A stretch of DNA of 64,000 nucleotides from DAXETY01 sp051155755 (GCA_051155755.1 DAXETY010000056.1:1-64000); one strand, 5' to 3'; positions 54,756 through 63,393 are shown, numbered from the stretch's first letter. Notes: generated by a model from the sequence alone, not told the origin. A program made the numbers and translations.

Positions 54756-56405
54756 TTGGAACCGTCCGATTTTTCCCAACAGGCTGCAGCCAACACCAAC
54801 GAGGCGTTCTTGCGTCAGTTGCGACAGACCTTCGACCGGATGCCGAACGACATTCCCCTTTACATGTTTGTCCAACGTGGCAGGGACGATATATTTGCGC
54901 AGACCAACCGCCAGATTGTGCGGGCATTTCGGGAACTGACCGACAAAATCACTTTCCGGGAACACAACATGGAACATGAGCTGGCCGGCAAGTGGGACGT
55001 GCAGTATTCCCCCTCACTGGTCATCGCGCCCGATCGGGTGCATATCCGCTGGCTGGGAGCGCCCCTGGGTGAAGAAGGTCGAACTTTTCTGGAAACCCTG
55101 ATTTTTGTGGGTCTTGGAAAAAGCAACCTCAATGATCAGACGCGCAAGGTGCTCGACAAGATCGATTCACCCCGCAATGTCAAGGTGTTCGTAAGTGCGA
55201 GCTGTCCCTATTGCCCGCAGCAGGCGATCAACGCCATTCGGGCCGCAATCGAGAAACCGGAGCTGATCTCGGTGGAAATCGTCGACATTCAATGCATGCC
55301 CGAACTGGCCGATCAGTATTCGGCCCACAGCGTTCCGCAGACCTATGCCAACGACGTTCTCATCGGACAGGGCGCTCAATCCGAAGAGGTGTTTGCATCC
55401 TCTTTGCTGAAACTGGAGCCCCAGACGATTTTCATTCCGGAAAGCAACGCCGAGCTGGTTAAAAACGACGTGGTCATCGTCGGCGGCGGTCCGGCCGGTC
55501 TGTCGGCCGGCATCTACACCGAGCGGGCCGGATTGAAAACCGCCGTGATCGAACGCGATGCGCTCGGCGGCCAGGTGGCCACCACTCCGATCGTGGAAAA
55601 TTATCCCGGCTTTACCCAGGTGGGAGGAAAAACCCTGGTGGATATTATGGTCAGCCATGCCCTCGAGTATGTGCAGATTTATCCGGGAGAGGAAGTGCTG
55701 GACATTCAGCCGGGAGATCCCATCACCGTGCAGACCAGTCGCCGTAAATTCGAGACCCGCGCGGTGCTGCTGGCTACCGGTGCCAAACATCGACATCTGG
55801 GCGCTACCGGTGAGACCCGCTTTTCCGGCCGCGGAGTCAGCTATTGCAGTACCTGCGACGGGCCGCTGTTCAAGGGAAAAAAAGTGATCATGGTCGGCGG
55901 CGGCAACAGCGCCGTAACCGAAGCGCTGCATTTATTTCACATCGGGGTGCAGGTAACCCTGGTTCATCGCCGCGATTCCCTGCGCGCCCAGGAGTTTCTG
56001 GCCAAACAGCTGTTCGACAACAAGATCCCGGTCATTTGGGACACCGAGGTCAAGGAAATCCGGGGTCGCGAACGGGTCGACGAAGTGCTGCTGGTCAACA
56101 ATAAATCCGGCGAGGAGTTCACGATGCCGACCAACGGCGTGTTTATCGCCGTCGGATATGAGCCGGCGGTGGGACTGGCACAAAAACTCGGTATCGAACT
56201 GACCGAGGACGGTTTTATCAAGCACGACGAAAAGCATCGCACAAACATTCCGGGCATCTACTCCGCCGGCGATGTCGAAGGCGGATACAAACAGATCGTC
56301 ATCGCCACGGGCCAGGGTTCGGCCGCAGCCCTGTCGATTTTCGAAGATCTGATGAACCCCTATTTTGCAAGGGAGAAGAGCAAGGAAGAACTCGCGGAAG
56401 CCTAG
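54756..56405 (+). CDS. Thioredoxin reductase fused to a tandem thioredoxin-fold domain (AhpF/PDO-like)
   Basis: A 549-residue flavoprotein. Residues 1-230 form two thioredoxin-like folds with one active CPYC (150-153) and a cis-Pro in SVPQTY, as in the N-terminal domain of AhpF or archaeal protein disulfide oxidoreductase. Residues 240-549 are a thioredoxin reductase: FAD loop VIVGGGPAGLSAGIY, redox CSTC (364-367), NAD(P) loop MVGGGNSAVTEA, C-terminal YSAGDVEGGYKQI. The HRR in VHRRDSLRA suggests NADPH. TTG start with a near-perfect AAGGAGGG seven bases upstream. No ahpC beside it, so it may serve a different peroxidase or thiol pool. Confidence 0.9.
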   Translation: MEPSDFSQQAAANTNEAFLRQLRQTFDRMPNDIPLYMFVQRGRDDIFAQTNRQIVRAFRELTDKITFREHNMEHELAGKWDVQYSPSLVIAPDRVHIRWLGAPLGEEGRTFLETLIFVGLGKSNLNDQTRKVLDKIDSPRNVKVFVSASCPYCPQQAINAIRAAIEKPELISVEIVDIQCMPELADQYSAHSVPQTYANDVLIGQGAQSEEVFASSLLKLEPQTIFIPESNAELVKNDVVIVGGGPAGLSAGIYTERAGLKTAVIERDALGGQVATTPIVENYPGFTQVGGKTLVDIMVSHALEYVQIYPGEEVLDIQPGDPITVQTSRRKFETRAVLLATGAKHRHLGATGETRFSGRGVSYCSTCDGPLFKGKKVIMVGGGNSAVTEALHLFHIGVQVTLVHRRDSLRAQEFLAKQLFDNKIPVIWDTEVKEIRGRERVDEVLLVNNKSGEEFTMPTNGVFIAVGYEPAVGLAQKLGIELTEDGFIKHDEKHRTNIPGIYSAGDVEGGYKQIVIATGQGSAAALSIFEDLMNPYFAREKSKEELAEA

Positions 56406-56497
56406 CCGTGCCATCGCCCGGGTATTTTTTGCCCGGGTGCGGCCTGCGACCATGCCGTTCGGTACAAATCGAGTGGCAAACCGCCTCAGACAACCTC

Positions 56498-56541
56498 AGG
56501 TCAAACTCGCGCCGTATGCGTGGGTTTGACCTTTTTATTTT
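56498..56541 (+). terminator. Rho-independent terminator of the reductase fusion
   Basis: AGGTCAAAC (56498-56506) pairs perfectly with GTTTGACCT (56524-56532), followed by TTTTATTTT. A first hairpin, CCCGGG/CCCGGG around a T-run, lies at about 56417-56437. Confidence 0.85.
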
Positions 56542-56548
56542 CGGATCG

Positions 56549-56580
56549 GGGCTTTCAAATTTTTCAAAAGATTTGAAAAC
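56549..56580. repeat. Short palindromic repeat (SR) copy 7 (degenerate)
   Basis: GGGGCTTTCAAATTTTTCAA, then AAGATTTGAAAAC; the GAGCG arm is lost. Lies between the terminator and the aminotransferase stop (minus strand). Confidence 0.6.
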
Positions 56581-56584
56581 CGCA

Positions 56585-57727
56585 TCAAATGCGGCAGAGA
56601 ATTCGGGCCGCCGTTTCCAGCGTGTCGTCTTTTTTGGCAAAACAGAAACGCAGCACCCGGTGATCGTCGCCTCCCCGATAGAATGCCGAAGGCGGTATGG
56701 CCGCCACGCCGTGCTCGATGGTCAACTGCCTGGCAAAATCGACGTCGGCGGCCTCGGAGATATCCGAGTAATCGAGCATCATGAAATAGGTGCCTTCACA
56801 TGGCAAGGGGCGAAACCGGGAGGGGGCGATCAGCGAACGAAATCGGTCCCTTCGCTCCTGATAGAAATCGCAAAGGGTCAGGTAGATCGATTTTTGCTGG
56901 AGGAATTCCGCGTAGGCATGCTGGACCGGGGTCCAGGAAGCGAAGGTTAAAAACTGGTGGATGCGTCGAATTTCCCGGGTCATTTCGGACGGGGCCACGC
57001 AGTATCCGATTTTCCAACCGGTGGCATGGTAGGTTTTTCCGAACGAGCTGACCACGAAACTGCGGGCGGCCAATTCCGGGTGACGCAGCATGCTGTGGTG
57101 CCGCAGACCGTCGAATATAATGTGCTCATACACCTCATCGCTGAGAATAAAAAAATTCCCGCCCGAGACAATTTGTGTAAGTGCACTTATATCCGTTTCC
57201 TTCAGGACCCGTCCGGTGGGGTTGTGGGGAGAATTTAAAATGATCAGCCGGGTTTTTTCCGTTACGGTATCGGCGACTTCGTCCCAGTCGATGCCATAAT
57301 CCGAGTAGCTGAGTTTCAGAAAGACCGGACGTCCGCCGTTCAGCTCGACGATGGGTTGATAGGCATCATAGGCCGGTTCGAACAAAATAACTTCGTCTCC
57401 CGGGTGCACCACGGCGGTAACGGCTGCGAACAGCGCTTCGGTGGCACCGGATGTGACCGTGATTTCGGACTCCGGGTCGGTGCGGGCGCCGTAAATACCG
57501 GCAATTTTTTCGGAGATGCGTGTGCGCAGCAGGTCCACTCCCGGCATGGGCGCATACTGGTTGCATCCGCTGTGCATAAATTTTTCCACCAGTTCGATCA
57601 GCTCCGGATGCACGTCGAAATCCGGAAACCCCTGGGAGAGGTTGCAGGCTTTGTGCTGGTTGGCCAGCTGGGTCATCACACTGAAAATCGTGGTGCCGAC
57701 ACGCGGGAGTTTGGAATTCAGTCGCAT
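56585..57727 (-). CDS. PLP-dependent aminotransferase (methionine aminotransferase-like)
   Basis: A 380-residue class I/II aminotransferase. Opening residues RVGTTIFSVMTQLANQHKACNLSQGFPDFD match the YbdL/kynurenine aminotransferase branch. Other signs: TSGATEALFAA, NSPHNPTGRVL, DEVYEHIIFDG and the PLP lysine in SSFGKTYHATGWKIGY; Arg near the C-terminus (VLRFCFAK). YbdL converts methionine to its keto acid. ATG 57727 has no good RBS. Confidence 0.88.
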   Translation of the reverse strand: MRLNSKLPRVGTTIFSVMTQLANQHKACNLSQGFPDFDVHPELIELVEKFMHSGCNQYAPMPGVDLLRTRISEKIAGIYGARTDPESEITVTSGATEALFAAVTAVVHPGDEVILFEPAYDAYQPIVELNGGRPVFLKLSYSDYGIDWDEVADTVTEKTRLIILNSPHNPTGRVLKETDISALTQIVSGGNFFILSDEVYEHIIFDGLRHHSMLRHPELAARSFVVSSFGKTYHATGWKIGYCVAPSEMTREIRRIHQFLTFASWTPVQHAYAEFLQQKSIYLTLCDFYQERRDRFRSLIAPSRFRPLPCEGTYFMMLDYSDISEAADVDFARQLTIEHGVAAIPPSAFYRGGDDHRVLRFCFAKKDDTLETAARILCRI

Positions 57728-57894
57728 TGCCGTGGTGCACTTTCCCCTGCAGCATCTGCGGTGCAGGGCCTGAAGGAATTTTGCAAGAAGAACGCGGCGG
57801 TGCCTGCGCCATGGAGCCAAATCCAGCCGGAGAATACGCCTTGCCGTATCGGCCTGTCAAGCGAGGGTTGCGGAACCGGGTGGTTGCGGTTATA

Positions 57895-57984
57895 GGTAAC
57901 GTGTGGGGCGCGGTTCCGAATGGATCGCTGCTGGTGTCCGATGATCGCGCCGGTGCCGTATATCGCATCCGTTATACGCAATAA
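57895..57984 (+). pseudogene. 3' remnant of a sorbosone/glucose dehydrogenase-like gene
   Basis: The last about 28 residues of an open frame read VWGAVPNGSLLVSDDRAGAV followed by YRIRYTQ and a stop. This closely matches the C-terminal blade of PQQ-type sorbosone/aldose dehydrogenases (PDGSLLVSDD, AGAIYRI). Nothing upstream continues the beta-propeller in any frame: a 283 bp gap separates it from the aminotransferase. So only the 3' tip of the gene survives. A hairpin AACCCC/GGGGTT follows (57983-57999). Confidence 0.7.
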
Positions 57985-58010
57985 CCCCTTGTTGGGGTTT
58001 ACCATCTGCC

Positions 58011-58463
58011 ATGAATAGCTTGCCGCCGTTTTCGCATGCCGAATACCCGCAGCGGCCCCGAGTGGCCGTCGGTGCCGTGGTGTTTCGAAACGATCACGTT
58101 CTGCTGGTGCGTCGCGGTCGCCCTCCGTCTGAAAATGTCTGGGCCATTCCCGGCGGGAAGGTGCGGTTGGGCGAGACTCTGCAGCAGGCCGCCGAACGGG
58201 AAATTCTGGAAGAGACCGGCATTCGCATCCGGGCCGGAGCACCGGTGTTCGTGTTCGATCACCTCGAACGCGACCCCGATGGACGAATTCGCTTTCACTA
58301 CGTTATCGTGGATCTTTCGGCCGAATACGTGGAAGGGGAGATTCTTGCGGGCGATGATGCGCTGGATGCGCGCTGGGTGGATGCCGGAAATTTGAATCAT
58401 CTTGCAATCAGCCGGCAAACCCGCCGGCTGTTGCGGGAATGTTACGGTTTTTCGGGCCTCTGA
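58011..58463 (+). CDS. Nudix hydrolase
   Basis: A 150-residue Nudix pyrophosphohydrolase. The Nudix box starts at GGKVRLGETLQQAAERE and continues with EETGI, all metal-binding Glu present. FVFDHLERDPDGRIRFHYVIVDL resembles ADP-ribose/8-oxo-dGTP-type enzymes; the N-terminal PRVAVGAVVFRNDHVLLVRR is typical. It starts right after the pseudogene tip and is followed by a methyltransferase 9 bp later. Confidence 0.9.
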   Translation: MNSLPPFSHAEYPQRPRVAVGAVVFRNDHVLLVRRGRPPSENVWAIPGGKVRLGETLQQAAEREILEETGIRIRAGAPVFVFDHLERDPDGRIRFHYVIVDLSAEYVEGEILAGDDALDARWVDAGNLNHLAISRQTRRLLRECYGFSGL

Positions 58464-58471
58464 GACACCGA

Positions 58472-59023
58472 ATGCATCCAGATCGCCGCAAGTGGAACCG
58501 CAAGTACCGGGACGGGCTGGGTCGGTCCGCTCCGGCGGCCATCGTCAAGTCTTATTGCCGCTATGCTACCGCAGGTTTGGCCCTGGACATCGCGGCCGGC
58601 AACGGCCGCAACGCCCTGTACCTGGCACGTCAGGGATTCACGATCGAAGCACTGGACATCTCCGAGGAGGGGCTGCGGAAATTTGCCGGCAAACATCCCC
58701 GGGTTCGCTGCGCCTGTGTCGACCTGGAGCATTACCGTCCGTTGCCGTCCCGCTACAACCTGGTGATCAATATCAAATACCTCAACCGTCGATTGATGCC
58801 TTACCTTTCAGACGCGCTGCGTTCGGGCGGGCTGCTCATATTCGAAACCTTTCTGAAAAGCACCCGCCCGCCGCGCAAACCCTTCTGTGAAGATCATCTG
58901 CTGCACAGCAACGAACTGCTGCATGTGTTTCCGGACATGCAAATCCTTTATTATCGCGAGCGGACATCGGCCGCCCCGGGGGAGCCCTATCCGCTGGCTT
59001 CCCTGGTGGCGGTCAAGAAGTAA
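58472..59023 (+). CDS. SAM-dependent methyltransferase (TehB-like)
   Basis: A 183-residue class I methyltransferase. SAM motif I is LDIAAGNGRNALYLARQG, the acidic end of strand 2 is EALDIS, and IFETF marks strand 5. Resembles TehB/tellurite- or thiopurine-type enzymes; the substrate is not known. Nearly contiguous with the Nudix gene and likely co-transcribed. Its last 11 nt overlap the 3' end of the convergent hydrolase gene. Confidence 0.82.
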   Translation: MHPDRRKWNRKYRDGLGRSAPAAIVKSYCRYATAGLALDIAAGNGRNALYLARQGFTIEALDISEEGLRKFAGKHPRVRCACVDLEHYRPLPSRYNLVINIKYLNRRLMPYLSDALRSGGLLIFETFLKSTRPPRKPFCEDHLLHSNELLHVFPDMQILYYRERTSAAPGEPYPLASLVAVKK

Positions 59024-59849
59024 CGCCGGAATGTTCCATCTGGATTGAGCGTTCCAGGAAATCGAAGATCGTCTGCCAGTAATGCTGCGGGTCCGGGGGC
59101 AGGTCGTTGTGGCCGCAGTTGTAAGCGACCAGGGTGGCATTGGATGCCGCTTTTTTCAATCGCTGCGCGTGCGAAAAAGGAATGATGGTGTCCCGGCGGC
59201 CGTGAATCAGCAACACCGGGCCTTCGTATCGTTGCAGGGCGGCACGGTTGTCGAAGGGGTCGCGAACAAAAATCGGCGGCACCAGGTAGCGCATCGCCAT
59301 GTCCCGCACACTGGTAAAGGTGGAGACCAGGATCATGGCGGCGGCGGGCCGGTGGATGGACAATGCGCAAACGGCGCCGCCGCCCAGTGATCGCCCGAAA
59401 AACACGATGCGTTCGGCGTCGATGCGCCGATCGGCAATGAGCATGTCGTAGGCGGCGATCATCACCTCGGTGATGCTCTTCTGAGAAGGATTGCCCGCCG
59501 AGCGGCCGTAACCGGGATACTCCACCAACAGGACCGCAAAGCCTTTGTGTATCAGGGGTTGGAGTTCGGGGGGGTTGAAGTCGATGAGTTCGGCGTTTCC
59601 ATGGGCAAAAATGACGGCCGGAGCCGGTTGCGGCCCGGCGGACCGGGGCGGCAGATACCAGGTTTCGACCTTGCCGGCAGCGGTGGTCAGCCATTGAATT
59701 TCCACCTGGCCGGACGGAGCCCCCGCCTCCATTTCGGACGAAAAGACATCTCGCGGAAAAAGCATCCGGCGCTGCAGGAAAAACAGCGCCAGGCACCAGA
59801 TCAGATAAAAAAGTGCGATCCATCCGATGGTTTTCAAAATGGTGTGCAT
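59013..59849 (-). CDS. Membrane-anchored alpha/beta hydrolase
   Basis: About 278 residues. One N-terminal transmembrane helix (LKTIGWIALFYLIWCLALFF) followed by a serine hydrolase domain: oxyanion FAHGNAELIDF, nucleophile GRSLGGG, acid GRRDTIIPF and His in NCGHNDLP. Family resembles BEM46/ABHD13-like hydrolases. Start chosen at 59849 so that the helix is N-terminal; an in-frame ATG 20 codons earlier is possible. Overlaps the methyltransferase tail by 11 bp. Confidence 0.87.
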   Translation of the reverse strand: MHTILKTIGWIALFYLIWCLALFFLQRRMLFPRDVFSSEMEAGAPSGQVEIQWLTTAAGKVETWYLPPRSAGPQPAPAVIFAHGNAELIDFNPPELQPLIHKGFAVLLVEYPGYGRSAGNPSQKSITEVMIAAYDMLIADRRIDAERIVFFGRSLGGGAVCALSIHRPAAAMILVSTFTSVRDMAMRYLVPPIFVRDPFDNRAALQRYEGPVLLIHGRRDTIIPFSHAQRLKKAASNATLVAYNCGHNDLPPDPQHYWQTIFDFLERSIQMEHSGVTS

Positions 59850-60079
59850 GGTCGAATCCGGTTTCGGTTTGGCAGTGGCACGGCGGTTGATCCCGCCGAT
59901 CCAATCCATTCCAGCATGTATCCGATAGTTACGGCGGTCTTGTCAATCCATCGGTGTTGAACGTTGTTATTTGTTTCCGTTTCTGTTACCTAATTGTCCG
60001 TTCAGAAGTGGCTTTTCTCGCACAGAGTCCAGCCGGCGGCGGCATTTTAAAGGTGCGATTCCATCGGGATGGTGGTCCC

Positions 60080-61324
60080 ATGCTTCAGAGCCTTGCGGGA
60101 TTGGTTTTGTTTGCGCTGTTTGCGCTGTTTCTCAGCGAAGCGCCCCGGAAAATTCGCTGGAAGACAGTTCTGATCGGCTTTGCACTGCAACTGGGAATCG
60201 GCTTTGCGCTGCTGCGCTTTCCGGTTTTCCGGGAAGTTTTCATATTCCTCAACGACCTGGTGCTGGCGTTGGAGTCGTCGACCCGGGCCGGGACCTCGTT
60301 TGTTTTCGGCTACCTGGGGGGCGGAGAGCTGCCATTCGAAGAAAAATTCCCCGGTGGCGCCTTCATACTGGCCTTTCGCGCGCTGCCGTTGATTCTGCTC
60401 ATCAGTGCCCTGTCGTCCCTGCTGTTCTATTGGCGGATTCTACCGCGTGTCGTTCACGGTTTTTCCTGGGCCCTGCAGAAAACCATGGGTGTCGGCGGTG
60501 CCGAAGGGTTGGGCCTATCGGCCAATATTTTCGTGGGCATGGTCGAAGCACCGTTGTTTGTGCGCCCATACCTGCGCTACATGACCCGCAGCGAGTTGTT
60601 TACATTGATGTCCTGCGGGATGGCCACCATTGCCGGCACGGTGATGGTGCTTTACGCCAGCATTCTCCGCAATGCGGTTCCCGAAGTCATGGGGCACATT
60701 TTAACGGCTTCGATCATCAGCGTGCCGGCGGTGATCACAATTTCCAAAATGATGATCCCCGAGACCGGGGAATTGACCTCCGGCGAGATGACCACCCCGG
60801 AGGAAGCCTTCGGAGCCATGGATGCGATCACGCGTGGAACCCTCCAGGGGGTGAAACTGTTGATCAACATTGTCGCCATGCTGGTGGTACTGGTGGCACT
60901 GGTCCACCTGTTGAACCTGGCCCTCGGAATTTTGCCCGATATCGCCGGAGGGGCCATTACTCTGCAACGGATGCTGGGATTGATCATGGCTCCGGTGACC
61001 TGGCTGATGGGTGTGCCCTGGAGCGAAGCGTTGACCGCCGGCGCGTTGATGGGCACCAAAACGATTCTCAACGAGCTGATCGCCTATTTGGACCTGAGCC
61101 GGTTGCCGGAAGGGGCGCTCAGTGAACGCAGTCGATTGATCATGACCTATGCCCTGTGTGGATTTGCCAATCCCGGCAGCCTGGGGATCATGATCGGCGG
61201 CATGGGAACCATGGCACCGGAGCGGCGCGATGAAATCGTTTCGTTGGGATTTCGCTCCATCGTTGCCGGCACCCTGGCAACCTGCATGACCGGGACGGTC
61301 GTCGGCCTGATTTACCTGAATTGA
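60080..61324 (+). CDS. Concentrative nucleoside transporter (CNT/NupC family)
   Basis: A 414-residue inner-membrane nucleoside/cation symporter. Many hydrophobic helices; signature ANIFVGMVEAPLFVRPYL, then GTKTILNELIAY, matches the CNT nucleoside-binding region, and GFANPGSLGIMIGG the C-terminal gate motif. ATG 60080 with GGGATGGTGG upstream. The last codons (Tyr-Leu-Asn-stop) are repeat-derived: an SR copy supplies the TGA. Confidence 0.93.
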   Translation: MLQSLAGLVLFALFALFLSEAPRKIRWKTVLIGFALQLGIGFALLRFPVFREVFIFLNDLVLALESSTRAGTSFVFGYLGGGELPFEEKFPGGAFILAFRALPLILLISALSSLLFYWRILPRVVHGFSWALQKTMGVGGAEGLGLSANIFVGMVEAPLFVRPYLRYMTRSELFTLMSCGMATIAGTVMVLYASILRNAVPEVMGHILTASIISVPAVITISKMMIPETGELTSGEMTTPEEAFGAMDAITRGTLQGVKLLINIVAMLVVLVALVHLLNLALGILPDIAGGAITLQRMLGLIMAPVTWLMGVPWSEALTAGALMGTKTILNELIAYLDLSRLPEGALSERSRLIMTYALCGFANPGSLGIMIGGMGTMAPERRDEIVSLGFRSIVAGTLATCMTGTVVGLIYLN

Positions 61325-61400
61325 GCGTTTCAAATTTTGAAAAACAACGACCCCTATAAAAGGGAAAATATCGATTTTAATTTTCCAAAATTTGAAACCC
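61315..61400. repeat. Short palindromic repeat (SR) copy 8 with inverted partner
   Basis: CCTGAATTGAGCGTTTCAAA and on to TTTTGAAAAAC at 61315-61345, then, inverted, TTTTCCAAAATTTGAAACCC ending at 61400. The TGA of TTGAGCG is the nupC-like stop. AATCGATTTTAAT is shared with copy 2. Confidence 0.85.
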
Positions 61401-61520
61401 TGCGGGATTGCCGATCTTACCGCATCTACTGCGTCAGAAGCCGTTCCGCATAGTCTACTATAGCGCAACGGCTTCTTCCTTGTATCTGCGGCAACCTCGA
61501 CAATCGCTCGAATTCAGGCA
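61401..61520. repeat. Structured unit bounded by SR repeats
   Basis: About 120 bp able to form a long branched hairpin: inner AGAAGCCGTT/AACGGCTTCT (61436-61445 with 61467-61476), flanked by CCGCA/TGCGG and GATTG/CAATC. Its right end CGCTCgAATTCAGG is an inverted SR arm that faces the next SR copy. I suspect a multicopy genomic repeat or a structured RNA; only one copy is in the window. Confidence 0.6.
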
Positions 61521-61561
61521 CCCTGAATTGAGCGTTTCAAATTTTCAAAACGCAGATTTTT
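61521..61561 (+). repeat. Short palindromic repeat (SR) copy 9
   Basis: CCCTGAATTGAGCG, then TTTCAAATTTTCAAAACGCAG and a T-run. GCGTTT and AAACGC form a tight hairpin. Head-to-head with the CGCTCgAATTCAGG arm to its left. Confidence 0.85.
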
Positions 61562-61624
61562 GTATTTTATTTAGCTGATCTATGTCCATCTTGCACTTCT
61601 TTCGCAACGGCTGCCGTCGTCGGC

Positions 61625-61653
61625 TTGACAGCGTGATTTGGATCCCATAGTAT
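61625..61653 (+). promoter_or_regulatory. Strong sigma-70 promoter for the small zinc-ribbon gene
   Basis: TTGACA (61625-61630), 17 nt, TAGTAT (61648-61653), 73 bp before the ATG. Confidence 0.65.
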
Positions 61654-61726
61654 TCGGGCTGAACCGGGTGCATTCAATTTTTGAAAAATTTCGTTTTCTT
61701 TTGAAGATACCAGACGGGAGGCTTAC

Positions 61727-61936
61727 ATGGGAGACAAAAAGGCATATGAGTGTAAAAACTGCGGAAAGCGGATGGAAGTTGAATCTTCTGAATCCCAGAT
61801 CCCGGAATGCTGTGACAAGTCCATGGAGGCATCCGGTTCGCTGCCGGTTTGCGATTTGAGCACCACCGCCGAGCATTCGCGCGTGGATGATGATTTTGGA
61901 GAACCCTGCGACGATGGGCGCAGCGGCAAACTGTAA
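61727..61936 (+). CDS. Small zinc-ribbon protein
   Basis: 69 residues: YECKNCGKRME (CxxC at 9-12), then PECCDKSM (CC at 28-29) and CDL, VDDDFGEPCDD. The first about 35 residues form a rubredoxin/FmdB-like metal knuckle; the acidic tail is disordered. Function unknown. Well supported: GGGAGG seven bases before ATG, a strong promoter and a terminator-like hairpin after it make a complete small transcription unit. Confidence 0.8.
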   Translation: MGDKKAYECKNCGKRMEVESSESQIPECCDKSMEASGSLPVCDLSTTAEHSRVDDDFGEPCDDGRSGKL

Positions 61937-62416
61937 GAGAGCCGCAGTTCCGGCAGAAGCGACATCGACAATGGTGGAACGCCTCGGATCATGACCTGAC
62001 CGGGGCGTTTGCTTATCCGACTTAAACCTTTTGCAACAACCGGATGTCCGCGTCATTTCGGTTTGGTTTTTGCTTCGCCGGTTCTGCACAAGGTTCAAAC
62101 GACATCCTGCCCCGCTGTCTTCCGATCGATCGCCGAAATGAAACGCGCTCGTCACAATCCAACCATCCGGTAACCTCGAACCGTAGTTCATCACAGAAAT
62201 GAAGATACAATCTCCGAGCTTTTATCAACGCATTTGACATGCGCGGTCTCGAATATAAAAAGGGCCGCCATAGCCGAAGTAAACTATAATCCCATTGCCG
62301 GGGAGAGTTATCTTCGAACTCGGCAGCCCTGCTGAAATAATAAACGTCTTCAGGACTTTTGCAACCGATACCGAGCGTATCGATCAAAAAAAGTTTTACC
62401 TGAAAGGACGGCCCCC
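61937..62416. other. Intergenic gap before the Usp gene
   Basis: 480 bp. Starts with the terminator hairpin at 61978-62009. A 72-codon minus-strand frame (62022-62240) lacks a Shine-Dalgarno and is not called. Nothing else recognisable; the AT-rich tail near 62340-62400 may hold the Usp promoter. Confidence 0.5.
61978..62010 (+). terminator. Terminator-like hairpin after the zinc-ribbon gene
   Basis: AACGCCTCGG (61978-61987) pairs with CCGGGGCGTT (62000-62009), one G-U, loop of 12; weak T-tract (TTGCTT). Confidence 0.6.
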
Positions 62417-62854
62417 ATGTTTGAAAAAATCCTGATCGCACTGAAATTTTCTCCGGCCGGGATTTACGCGTTCCAGCCCGCGGTGCGGCTGGCGACCCGC
62501 CACAGCAGTCGGTTGCACGTGTTTCACGCACTGGACTACCATTTGCAGGGGTATGATTCGCAAGACCCGAAGGTGACCACCGCACTCGAGGAGGCCGACC
62601 GTAATTTCGAGTCCCGGCTCCAGCCGCTGGCCCAGGGACTGCAGCGGATTTCATATGAATATTTTCCCGCCGACCCTGCGATGGAAGTGTGCCGCATTGC
62701 CCGCACGATCGATGCCGATCTGATCATTCTGGGATGCCACCAACCGACCCTTGCAATCAACACCGGCCGCATCGATTATGTGGGAATGACCATCCTGGAG
62801 AAAGCCCACTGTCCGGTGCTGTTGGTACCGTATCCCGGTGCCGAGCTGCCTTGA
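62417..62854 (+). CDS. Universal stress protein (UspA family)
   Basis: A 145-residue single-domain Usp. N-terminal FEKILIALKFSPAG, central VFHALDYH, LIILGCHQ and a C-terminal EKAHCPVLLVPYP. The ATP-type G-2x-G-9x-G(S/T) loop is not intact (GCHQPTLAINTGRIDYVG), so nucleotide binding is uncertain. GAAAGGA lies about 9 nt before the ATG. Convergent with the ferritin-like gene. Confidence 0.85.
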   Translation: MFEKILIALKFSPAGIYAFQPAVRLATRHSSRLHVFHALDYHLQGYDSQDPKVTTALEEADRNFESRLQPLAQGLQRISYEYFPADPAMEVCRIARTIDADLIILGCHQPTLAINTGRIDYVGMTILEKAHCPVLLVPYPGAELP

Positions 62855-62889
62855 ATGCTCTTTTCTCGCGGACACGGTCTCGCCGGCGA

Positions 62890-63393
62890 TCAGAAAGGCC
62901 AGAAGCTGTTATCGAACCAGACGCCTTCGGTCAGTTCCCGATCGGTTTGCGCCAGAAGATCCAGATGGGTTTTTTCCCAATCCCGCAGCCATTCGTAAAG
63001 CGCTTTTTCTTCCGGATCCGCCGCGTCTCGGGCGCGTTGCCCGTAGAGTTCAATGGCGTTTTTCTCCAGGGCCATGGCAGCGGCGATGGCTGCGGCTTCA
63101 AAGCCCGCGGCGGCGATCTGTTCCTTCAACTGACCGGTGAGCACCTTCGCATCGACGCCGCTCGAAGACAGGTCAGCGTAGTCCCGGGCCATGAATTTTC
63201 CGGATTCCTGGTAGTGTCGAAACTGTTCGGCCAGGATTTGTTCATGCTGTTTTTCCTCGTCGGCCATCATCTGGAAAAATTGTCGAACGGCATCACTGCC
63301 GGTGTTGTCGGCCACCTGGGAGTAGTACGCGCGACCTCTTTTTTCCAACAGAATTGCATTTTTTAAAATTTCCAACGCCTTTTTTTCTGCCAC
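62890..63393 (-). CDS. Ferritin-like/rubrerythrin-type diiron protein
   Basis: A 167-residue four-helix protein. Repeated diiron motifs: LLEKRGRAYY, DEEKQHEQIL, ALEKNAIELY and DWEKTHLDLL, giving the E/ExxH pairs of the ferritin-like superfamily. There is no rubredoxin domain. Probably oxidative-stress or iron handling, common in anaerobes. GTG start with an AAGGAGG eight bases upstream. Confidence 0.87.
   Translation of the reverse strand: MAEKKALEILKNAILLEKRGRAYYSQVADNTGSDAVRQFFQMMADEEKQHEQILAEQFRHYQESGKFMARDYADLSSSGVDAKVLTGQLKEQIAAAGFEAAAIAAAMALEKNAIELYGQRARDAADPEEKALYEWLRDWEKTHLDLLAQTDRELTEGVWFDNSFWPF

Noticed and set aside
59041..59056. TTGAGCGTT match inside the hydrolase gene
   Set aside because: Only 9 bases match, within conserved coding sequence, without the TTTCAAATTTT core.
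62022..62240. 72-codon minus-strand frame before the Usp gene
   Set aside because: No RBS and no recognisable content; possible decayed gene but not supportable.
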